A stretch of DNA of 47,700 nucleotides from an uncultured bacterium (GTDB taxonomy: Bacteria > Muiribacteriota > Ozemobacteria > Ozemobacterales > Ozemobacteraceae): assembly GCA_900317935.1 (NCBI GenBank), contig ONIU01000009.1:1-47700 (forward strand). Direction: 5' to 3'. Of the stretch, positions 41,510 to 47,700 are shown in pieces. Each line of letters begins with the position of its first letter. Position 1 is the first letter of the stretch. The notes beneath the pieces are model-generated. The model saw only the letters and a list, made by a program, of their open reading frames with translations, was not told the DNA's origin and did no database searches. A program made the translations under genes and the position numbers.

Positions 41510-43237
41510 CTATTTCGCTGTATTTTTTCTTCTACGAAGTTTATTTAAAACCAGTTCCGCTGCTCTATCAGCTTCTTCAACATGAAGAATTCTGGAAATA
41601 ACATATAATGCGATTAAGCCTGCAATTCCACCCACACACATAGAAGCAGAAGAATTTATAAAAGTTCCGGCAGCATATTTAGGTAATGCTGAAGCTATAT
41701 AAGTTACAGAATAAATATACGAATAATAGGTTGCAACTCCAGAAAGCGCTGTAGAAATCAAAATCTTAGTCAGACCAGAGATTAATGAGTATTTTCCAAA
41801 GCCCCCTACTCTATTCTGCAAAACAAAAAAGAGAAAACCAGCATTAACAATAGCAGCCATACTACTGCTGAAAGGCAAACTTATATAACCAAAAGGCTTG
41901 ATTAGTGAAAGACTCAAAATTATAGAAACAACAATAGAAATGATACTGGCTTTTACAGGAACCTTAGTATCATCTAATGCATAAAATGCCGGGCCTAGAA
42001 TCTTTATAAGCGCATAAAAAACAAGACCTATAGAATAAGCTCTCAATACAGCTGTTGTAGCTAAAGTGTCATCTATTCCAAACCTTCCGTGCTGATAAAT
42101 AATGCGTATTACAGGTTCAGCCAAAGCAACACAGGCAAAACAGGCCCAAAGATTAATAAAAGCAGATAATCTTATAGAACTTGCCAAAGTTCCTGCCATT
42201 GCATCTTTATCGCCACTTGCCGCCTGTCTGGATATAACAGGCAAAGTCGCCTGGGCAACAGCAACCCCAAATATTCCTATAGGAAGTTGCATAATTCTGA
42301 ACGCATAACTAATCCAGCTAACAGCCCCATCCCCTTGAGAGGTTGCTAAAATAGTGTTAACAGCAACATTAATCTGAGTTGCTGCCAATCCCACTGTTCC
42401 AGGAATCATTAATTTGCCGATTTTTTTAATGCCAGGGTCTTTAAAATCCAAACACCAGAAAAATTTCCAACCTTTTTTTATTAAAGAAGGAAGTTGAACC
42501 GTAAATTGTAAAATACCTCCAAGCATAGCGCCGATAGCCATACCAGTAATAGAAGGCATATTGAATTTTACTGCCAACGGGCAGATAAGCCAGCCGGATA
42601 AAATCATAGAAAGATTCAAAAAGACTGGTGCAACAGAAGGAATAAAAAACTCCCCTAATGAGTTCAACATTCCCATAGAAATAGCCGCCCAGGAAATAAC
42701 CAGTAAGAACGGAAACATGATTCTGGTCATAGTTACTGTAACATTGAATTTTTCAGGATCATTTATAAATTGGGGGGCAAGTATCTGTACAATGTACGGA
42801 CTCAGAATCATGCCTAATGCTGTCAATGTTCCAACAATAATCAGAATTGCACAAAAAGTAAGGTTTGTAAGTCTGAATGCTTTTTCCTCACCCTCTTTTT
42901 GCAAAATAGAGTTAAAGGTTGGGACAAAAGCAGCACTCATTGCGCCTTCTGCAAAAAGATCTCTTAATAGGTTCGGTATCTTAAAAGCGACATTAAAAGC
43001 ATCCGTCCATTTTCCTGCACCAAAAAGGTAAGCAAAAGTCTGTTCTCTTACTAATCCGGCAATTCGGCTTAGAAAAGTAGCAATACCCATGATTGCAGCG
43101 GAACGGGCTACAGAAGTTTTTTTTGTTTCACGTGAATCATTAGAAGTCGTTTTTTCTAATGATTCATTAGATTTTATGGTTTCGCTTGAATCTTCTACTG
43201 CTAGAGATTCATCTGTTTTTTTGTTTTCGTTATCCAT
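41510..43237 (-). CDS. murJ: Lipid II flippase MurJ
   Basis: MurJ flips lipid II across the inner membrane for peptidoglycan growth. The protein has about 14 membrane helices and MurJ family motifs: GIATFLSRIAGLVREQTFAY at the first helix, NLLRDLFAEGAMSAAFVP (with the Arg and Glu of the central cavity) and GRFGIDDT. Length (575) is near the usual 510-530 plus a 45-residue Ser/Thr/Glu/Lys-rich N-terminal tail that is unusual. A perfect palindrome lies upstream at 43278-43300. The neighbours are glycan-related membrane proteins, so use as an O-antigen-type flippase cannot be excluded. Confidence 0.93.
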   Translation of the reverse strand: MDNENKKTDESLAVEDSSETIKSNESLEKTTSNDSRETKKTSVARSAAIMGIATFLSRIAGLVREQTFAYLFGAGKWTDAFNVAFKIPNLLRDLFAEGAMSAAFVPTFNSILQKEGEEKAFRLTNLTFCAILIIVGTLTALGMILSPYIVQILAPQFINDPEKFNVTVTMTRIMFPFLLVISWAAISMGMLNSLGEFFIPSVAPVFLNLSMILSGWLICPLAVKFNMPSITGMAIGAMLGGILQFTVQLPSLIKKGWKFFWCLDFKDPGIKKIGKLMIPGTVGLAATQINVAVNTILATSQGDGAVSWISYAFRIMQLPIGIFGVAVAQATLPVISRQAASGDKDAMAGTLASSIRLSAFINLWACFACVALAEPVIRIIYQHGRFGIDDTLATTAVLRAYSIGLVFYALIKILGPAFYALDDTKVPVKASIISIVVSIILSLSLIKPFGYISLPFSSSMAAIVNAGFLFFVLQNRVGGFGKYSLISGLTKILISTALSGVATYYSYIYSVTYIASALPKYAAGTFINSSASMCVGGIAGLIALYVISRILHVEEADRAAELVLNKLRRRKNTAK

Positions 43238-43277
43238 AACTTATACGGTTTTGCATAAATAACAAGTCTTTGGGCTT

Positions 43278-43300
43278 AACTTTGTAATACTTACAAAGTT
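43278..43300. promoter_or_regulatory. Perfect 10-bp palindrome upstream of murJ
   Basis: AACTTTGTAA-TAC-TTACAAAGTT, 41 nt before the murJ ATG. On the minus strand TTACAA in its arm, then 17 nt and TGTTAT, could be a promoter, so the palindrome would cover the -35. It also lies after the oligosaccharyltransferase gene but has no T-run, so an operator fits better than a terminator. Confidence 0.45.
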
Positions 43301-43358
43301 CACGATTTTGTCACTATACATCGACTAACCTCTTTTTTATTTTTATGAATAAAGGTAA

Positions 43359-45566
43359 TTATCTAAAAATAAAAATAGATGAGGTAGCAACCGTATTACC
43401 AGCAATAACATCTGCTTCTTTTACAGAAACTTTGCCAACAACTTTCTGATTAGTTTCATGTGAAACAAAAGAAACATCATAAAACTCTATTGAAGCAACA
43501 ACCCCATTATTAAAAGAACAAGAATAGGGAAGAAGAAAACTGACTAAGCCGTTTTCTTCAACCTTCTTTTCTTTTTGATATTTTAATAGTTTTCTTCCAA
43601 TTCTAATAGTCAAAGAAACATTAGCTGTTGTCTCTGGTTTAGCCTGCAGAACAAGTTTGGCACCAGGCACAATTTCAAAAAACATTGTAGAAAATGAAGG
43701 AGAATTGCTTTCTGCATTAGCATAAACTATTCTAAAATTGGAAGATGCTTCAAAATTACCTATGGAACGCAATCCGAACCATTTGTTTAGCCAAGTAAAA
43801 AACCATTTATCATAGTCTTTGCTTCTTTCAACATTATAAGGCAAAGCCCTATAGCCTGGAGCTCTCTTTTGATTCTTATAAGCCGGCCAATAATCTATTG
43901 TTGAAGGAAAAAGCATCCTGTCGGGTTCCATAAAGATATATTTAACCCTAAGTTCTCTACAAAGCCTATAAGCAGTTTCTTCATCTTTGGAAGAAAAAAT
44001 ATCAGCCATATTTTTAACACCATTCTGCATATTATTGGCAATAACAGGTCTATGAGTATAAAAATTTATTAAGTGACCAAAATCCCAATAGGCCAATATT
44101 CCATATTCTGGCTTTTTATTGTCATAATATCCGGAAGTTGGTGGCGTATTCTTTTTTATCCAATCAAAAGCAGCTAACTCTGAATTTCTAATACTATTAC
44201 TAAAAGAAGAAAGCCCCCAAAGCGCTGAAGCTCTTATGGTCAGTAATAACAAAATAAAAATCACAAAAACCCGTGCTTTAGATAACTTTGCTTTTTCTAT
44301 ATAACCAGATAAGCTTTTCCATAAAAAATAAAGAATAAAAGCAGCAAAAAGACAGTTTCCAATTCCAAAAATTCTGATATAGCGATTCTGATAAAAGCTT
44401 GCAAAAGCAACAATAATTAACCATAATTGCAAAATACTGGCGCTTTCCTTCTTTAAAAGCTTTTTAGCAGAAATAAAAATAAAAAGAGGAAATAAAAAGA
44501 TAAATAAATTATAGTTTAAAACAGCTTTTTCAACAGAAATTTTATTAACAAACAATTTTTTTATTTCTATTAAAGGCTGTAATTCATTTATTTCAAGAAA
44601 AATCGGATCTGTTCCCGAAACTCTTTCAACTAAGTCTTTCGTATCGGCAGGGTCTATAATAGCAAAAAGAAGGATAATAACCGCTCCTATCGAAAAGAAA
44701 ATAATTTTACTTTTATTAGAAGGATTAAATTTAGTTAAAATAAAGATTCCCAAAGCAGCCAAAAAGATCGCAGAAATATGTATTATTCCGAAATCTAATA
44801 GAGCGGTACCGTATCTGCCCGGAGAAATCAGCACCACCAAAGTATTTACGACAGCGGCAATACCAAAAGTAATACTGCAGTAAGGCAAATATTTTTTACA
44901 TAAATTTGAATTAAAACACCATAATAGTACACAGACAACAGTGACTACAAAAAACAAAAGCAGAGAACCAATCCAACTGCCAAAAAGAAGGGCTGATGCT
45001 ATTCCACCAAGATAAAGCCATATCTTTTTTTCTGAATCCTGATAGAACATCGAACACAAAACCCAAACCCAAACATACAAAGAAAGAATATGGTCATAAT
45101 CCAATTTTGCAAAGCTGCCAACAGAAAAAGCCGATGAATTAGGCAGTAGCAGAAATGCAGCAAAAAGTAAAAAAACAGGCGGATATCCCAAAAAGCAAAA
45201 AGATATAATAATCAATAATGCCGTTAAAGTTGTAGTTATTACAGGTAACAAACCCATTAAGAAATCAGCATTATATGGGAATATCTTTGTACAAAGTATT
45301 TTACTAAAATAAAGCAGCCAATAATAAAATCTTGGGTACCCTATTTTAAATAAAAAAGGGAAATTGCCGTAATTATCATGATCAAGATATTTTTCGCTGC
45401 CTTTATGATAAGCCTGATCAACAATCCTGTAATATAGCAAAGAATCAGGGTCAGAAATAATAAACTTATCACCCTGAGATATTTTATAGATGCACAACCA
45501 AGCTGGCAATACAATGACCAGCATGATTACGCAAGCAATTAAAATACTCTTTCTTGTTTTAGACAT
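43359..45566 (-). CDS. STT3/PglB-like oligosaccharyltransferase homologue
   Basis: A 735-residue protein with about 12-13 membrane helices and a C-terminal soluble domain (about 455-735). GT-C oligosaccharyltransferase features are seen in order: DPDSLLYYR (Asp39, Asp41) in the first loop; KLDYDH (Asp156, Asp158), the second metal motif; FLEINELQP near 323-331, like the external-loop Glu; QNRYIRIFG; and YWDFGH (493-498), the counterpart of WWDYG that binds the sequon. STT3/PglB proteins transfer a lipid-linked glycan to Asn. True N-glycosylation activity is likely but not shown, as other GT-C enzymes share this plan. Its neighbours are murJ and a LIC_10190-like protein. Confidence 0.75.
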   Translation of the reverse strand: MSKTRKSILIACVIMLVIVLPAWLCIYKISQGDKFIISDPDSLLYYRIVDQAYHKGSEKYLDHDNYGNFPFLFKIGYPRFYYWLLYFSKILCTKIFPYNADFLMGLLPVITTTLTALLIIISFCFLGYPPVFLLFAAFLLLPNSSAFSVGSFAKLDYDHILSLYVWVWVLCSMFYQDSEKKIWLYLGGIASALLFGSWIGSLLLFFVVTVVCVLLWCFNSNLCKKYLPYCSITFGIAAVVNTLVVLISPGRYGTALLDFGIIHISAIFLAALGIFILTKFNPSNKSKIIFFSIGAVIILLFAIIDPADTKDLVERVSGTDPIFLEINELQPLIEIKKLFVNKISVEKAVLNYNLFIFLFPLFIFISAKKLLKKESASILQLWLIIVAFASFYQNRYIRIFGIGNCLFAAFILYFLWKSLSGYIEKAKLSKARVFVIFILLLLTIRASALWGLSSFSNSIRNSELAAFDWIKKNTPPTSGYYDNKKPEYGILAYWDFGHLINFYTHRPVIANNMQNGVKNMADIFSSKDEETAYRLCRELRVKYIFMEPDRMLFPSTIDYWPAYKNQKRAPGYRALPYNVERSKDYDKWFFTWLNKWFGLRSIGNFEASSNFRIVYANAESNSPSFSTMFFEIVPGAKLVLQAKPETTANVSLTIRIGRKLLKYQKEKKVEENGLVSFLLPYSCSFNNGVVASIEFYDVSFVSHETNQKVVGKVSVKEADVIAGNTVATSSIFIFR

Positions 45567-45658
45567 ACTTTATTAGAACTGAGAAATAGAAAAATAGTAT
45601 TCCTTTCCCCCACCTTTATTAGTGTGAGAAGTCAACTCTAGCTAGCAGAAGGCTTCTT

Positions 45659-45702
45659 ATTCCTAATTCCTAATTCCTAATTTCTAATTCTTAATCCTTA
45701 AT
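45659..45702. repeat. Degenerate 7-nt tandem array (CCTAATT-like)
   Basis: Units CCTAATT, CCTAATT, CCTAATT, TCTAATT, CTTAATC, CTTAATT follow in phase. The last two overlap the final codons and stop of copZ. Confidence 0.8.
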
Positions 45703-45897
45703 TACCTTAAATCCAGCATCATCAATAGCTGTATTTATAGCTAAATCGTCTATTTCTGCTGAAGATTCGATTTCAGCTGTTTTAGCTTCTAGATTTACAA
45801 CAGCAGAAGTTACACCGGTTAAAGCTTTAAGAGCCTTTTCTACTCTCATCTTACAATGATTGCAGTGCATTCCATCTACTTTTATTGTTTTTTTCAT
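45691..45897 (-). CDS. copZ: CopZ-like heavy-metal-associated (HMA) protein
   Basis: A 68-residue single HMA domain with the metal site GMHCNHC (Cys12, Cys15) and the pattern VEKALKALTGVTSAVVNLEAKTAEI of the ferredoxin-like fold. Such proteins carry Cu(I) to a P-type ATPase. No ATPase or regulator is beside it in this window, so it stands alone. AAGGAA lies before the ATG. The 3' end overlaps a 7-nt repeat array, so the last few residues are encoded by repeat units. Confidence 0.9.
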   Translation of the reverse strand: MKKTIKVDGMHCNHCKMRVEKALKALTGVTSAVVNLEAKTAEIESSAEIDDLAINTAIDDAGFKVIKD

Positions 45898-46288
45898 TTT
45901 TTAAATTCCTTTTTTATAAATAATTTTATTTAAAATAAATAATACAAATTAATAAATTTTGTTAAAAGAAAAATAAAAAATTTTTTTTATTTTTTCAAGA
46001 AATATTTGTGAAAGTTTTCTCAATTACTGTGTAAAAATTGAACATTTTTAAAAAAAAGAATGTCTTAAATTTCAAAAATATTATGTAAACCAAATCTTAA
46101 ATTTTTGATATCTCAATTTAAAAATTGGCTATCACCAAGGTTATTTTTGTGGTTGGTAGTTATAAAGCTAAGGCCTCTGTGAGACGATTACTAACGCAAT
46201 CTATGAGACGGCAGTTAATGCTGCTCGTGGTAGTTGTTATAAGGGTTGGAATGGTGAGAAGTGTTACGCTAAGCTGTGATACACTTCG

Positions 46289-46320
46289 TTGTGGGACAGC
46301 GACTGAAGTCGCTTGTGGGA
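46289..46320. repeat. Palindrome AGCGACT-GA-AGTCGCT within TTGTGGGA direct repeats
   Basis: A perfect 7-bp stem (46298-46313) with a 2-nt loop lies between two direct copies of TTGTGGGA (46289-46296 and 46313-46320). The compact hairpin with flanking repeats suggests a small dispersed palindromic element. Confidence 0.55.
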
Positions 46321-46412
46321 TATTGTTCGGGACAGTAGACGCGAGACCTTCTATTCTCCGCACAAGGCTTGTTCTCTCAAAAGCAATAAATGACTAATCA
46401 TAAAGTTATTCT

Positions 46413-46448
46413 AGATTGCCACGCAGTCTAAGACTGCTCGCAATGACG
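46413..46448. repeat. Palindromic repeat of the GCAATGACG / ATTGCCACGC type
   Basis: Outer ATTGC / GCAAT and inner GCAGTC / GACTGC arms form a broken hairpin. On the minus strand it reads CGTCATTGCGAGCAGTC..., which I recall as the pattern of a palindromic repeat spread over many unrelated bacterial genomes. No search was run. Confidence 0.6.
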
Positions 46449-46537
46449 TATAACATGCGGTTAGCCTACTACCTTTCGATTAGACAATAAAAACAAGAGA
46501 GGCGATAGCCTCTAAATACCAAAAACCACTAAAATCG

Positions 46538-46564
46538 AAAAAACGCCTAAAACAGGCGTTTTTT
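46538..46564 (-). terminator. Intrinsic terminator after the SUMF1-domain gene
   Basis: Arms ACGCCT / AGGCGT extended by A and T runs to 11 bp, loop AAAAC. The A-run reads as a T-run on the minus strand after the gene ending at 46587. Bidirectional in form. Confidence 0.85.
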
Positions 46565-46566
46565 CA

Positions 46567-46583
46567 GCCAAGCTTTGCTTGGC
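46567..46583. repeat. Second hairpin next to the terminator
   Basis: GCCAAGC-TTT-GCTTGGC, perfect 7-bp stem, between the terminator and the stop codon at 46587. The two hairpins in series may reinforce termination or 3'-end protection. Confidence 0.6.
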
Positions 46584-46586
46584 AAC

Positions 46587-47700
46587 TCAAGGAGCGGGTG
46601 CAAGAATCACGCGGAAGCCATAGCGGTTAATACCGTAAGCATAGTAATTACCGAACCGATACGCAGATCGACAGAAGTATGGATTGCTAAACCAACTACC
46701 ACCACGTAAAACACGGAATGAGCCTTCGTTAGGTCCTATAGGGTCGGTGCAGTCACCACAGGTTGAGTAGTAATCATTGTCATAGCGGTCAAGGCACCAT
46801 TCCAACACATTTCCATACATATCATAGAGACCCCATGCATTAGGTGCTTTTTGCCCTACGGCATGAGTCTGATTGTTTGATATTGATACATACCAAGCCA
46901 AGACGCTGAGATTATCACATACCCCAGTTGTTACTGTTATATTGGTACCGTTATTCAAACTGGTTGTGGTTCCTGCACGGCAGGCATATTCCCACTGTGC
47001 TTCTGTAGGCAAATCAAAACCAGTGAAACCATCAGGTATTGAAGCACCAATATAGTTTGTTAAGCTTGCGCAGAATGCTTTTGCATCATTCCAGCAAATA
47101 TTTTCTACAGGTCTCGAAGGTGAGTCAGCGTATTCGGTAAAGCTTGATGGGTTAGTTCCCATTATAGCCTCATACTGAGCCTGAGTGACCTCGAATTTCC
47201 CGATGTAAAAATCTTTTGAGATAGTAACCTGGTGTTGTGGCGATTCTTTAGTATCATTCTCATCTAATTCGCGCCCCAGTTCATCATTGGGACTACCCAT
47301 TATAAAGGTTCCATGAGGAATTTTATGCATTACTAGAGGCACACCGCCCGGAAGATAGAAAGTTTCACATGCTACCCAATGGGCTGTGAATACTTTATCA
47401 CCAGTAGAGCCTCTAGGCACCTCCGGGAGCATCTGGGGGAAAGTTGCCGCGCCTTCGGTCCAGCCGACGAAAGCATGATCAGGTCTAGTAGGTTCACCAA
47501 GAGTGAATGTTGGAGTATAAACAGCATAACCTGTGGGATTCAAGGGGCTGTTGGTTCCTCCATTAAGCAGATAACTTATGGTATAGGGCACTTCCTCGAA
47601 GTTTGCGGTATAGTTTAAGTCACCCAGAGTGCCAGACTCTATTGTTACCGACATCTGTGGAACATCACCGTTAGAGCCTGTCCAGCCAATGAAAGTATAA
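46587..47700 (-). CDS. SUMF1/FGE-domain protein with InlB-type repeats (partial)
   Basis: The frame is open to the window edge, so the N-terminus is missing; the ATG at 47654 is internal. From the edge: the end of one InlB B-repeat (YTFIGWTGSNGDVPQMS... to YTANF), a full second repeat (ISYLLNGGTNSPLNPTGYAV ... KVFTAHW), then a SUMF1 (formylglycine-generating enzyme-like) domain of about 235 residues: FIMGSPNDELGRE, FYIGKFEVTQAQYEAIMG, PVENICWNDAKAFC, LPTEAQWEYACRAGT, YDMYGNVLEWC, FRVLRGGSWFSNPYFCRSAYR and YGFRVI. One of the two Cys used by true FGE seems to be Ser in GGSWFSNPYFC, so sulfatase activation is doubtful. It is probably exported. Confidence 0.88.
   Translation of the reverse strand, partial: YTFIGWTGSNGDVPQMSVTIESGTLGDLNYTANFEEVPYTISYLLNGGTNSPLNPTGYAVYTPTFTLGEPTRPDHAFVGWTEGAATFPQMLPEVPRGSTGDKVFTAHWVACETFYLPGGVPLVMHKIPHGTFIMGSPNDELGRELDENDTKESPQHQVTISKDFYIGKFEVTQAQYEAIMGTNPSSFTEYADSPSRPVENICWNDAKAFCASLTNYIGASIPDGFTGFDLPTEAQWEYACRAGTTTSLNNGTNITVTTGVCDNLSVLAWYVSISNNQTHAVGQKAPNAWGLYDMYGNVLEWCLDRYDNDYYSTCGDCTDPIGPNEGSFRVLRGGSWFSNPYFCRSAYRFGNYYAYGINRYGFRVILAPAP

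Larger units (their letters stand above)
45898..46586. other. Gene-free region with palindromic repeats
   Basis: A 689-bp stretch. Bases 45898-46120 are extremely AT-rich with long T and A runs and include the copZ leader. From about 46125 the composition turns more balanced. Two palindromic repeats (46289-46320, 46413-46448) and a terminator (46538-46564) follow. Short open frames on both strands look like chance. A fragment at 46172-46281 in one frame reads ETAVNAARGSCYKGWNGEKC and could be a gene remnant. Confidence 0.6.

Noticed and set aside
46125-46397. Open frames on both strands in the gap before the SUMF1 gene
   Set aside because: No ribosome site or family motif, and they cover a palindromic repeat. 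Kept only as a possible remnant region.
1-47700. tRNA, rRNA, riboswitch, prophage or transposase genes
   Set aside because: Gaps were read by eye on both strands and no cloverleaf, conserved riboswitch core, integrase or transposase motif was recognised. A covariance-model search could still find small RNAs.

Overview
The window is AT-rich chromosomal DNA from an uncultured-looking bacterium with two membranes, a flagellum and a type IV pilus / type II secretion-like machine. The outer membrane is implied by bamA, skp, lpxD, an lpxC-fabZ fusion and lpxA. Flagella are implied by flgM, flgN, motA, motB and a near-consensus sigma-28 promoter. LpxC-FabZ fusions are known from Bacteroidota and several other Gram-negative phyla. 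The mix of flagella, many pseudopilins, SUMF1/InlB-repeat proteins and AT-rich DNA fits a poorly sampled gut or rumen lineage. Riflebacteria is one guess, but nothing here proves it. No tRNA, rRNA, prophage, transposase or CRISPR array was seen.

Layout. 1-920 (minus): flgM-flgN with a possible sigma-28-like promoter. 921-1270: repeats and a long inverted repeat. 1271-1977 (minus): comF broken by a frameshift. 2123-8230 (minus): envelope operon bamA-skp-lpxD-unknown barrel-like protein-lpxC/fabZ-lpxA, with a sigma-70-type promoter embedded in nested palindromes and a terminator at 2087-2118. 8435-13208 (plus): a DnaB-like helicase with a zinc ribbon, a large lipoprotein and a glycine-zipper protein. 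13209-13552: terminator and repeat-rich gap.

13553-30048 and 34703-39446 hold the most distinctive content. A plus-strand operon from 18018 reads cupin, TPR protein, GspE, GspF, then pseudopilins in the order G-H-I-J-K, a PilM-PilN (GspL-like) fusion, a PilO/GspM-like protein, a membrane-anchored low-complexity protein and a TPR protein. Three further minus-strand cassettes each encode a K-like, an I-like and a J-like minor pseudopilin: 13553-17287, 28684-30048 and 35790-39446. Two of them have giant K-like proteins of 885 and 806 residues. Fourteen pseudopilin-like genes lie in about 26 kb. No secretin or prepilin peptidase is in the window. Inference: one assembly ATPase/platform may be served by several interchangeable minor-pilin tips.

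30153-33126 (plus): a sigma-28 promoter (TAAA-N15-GCCGATGA) drives a lipoprotein with a CX4CH heme-like site, a secreted protein, motA and motB, tying two uncharacterised exported proteins to motility. 33130-34665 (minus): tilS and a secreted protein. 39648-45566 (minus): a LIC_10190-like membrane protein, murJ and an STT3/PglB-like oligosaccharyltransferase homologue, suggesting surface glycan or protein glycosylation work. 45691-45897: a CopZ-like metallochaperone. 45898-46586: a gap with palindromic repeats. 46587 to the window end: a partial SUMF1-domain protein with InlB-type repeats.

A recurring theme is degenerate 7- or 8-nt tandem repeats between genes (1135-1177, 2031-2055, 13321-13370, 13457-13552, 45659-45702). 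Several abut or run into the 3' ends of genes. All functions are inferred by reading sequence motifs; no database search was run.
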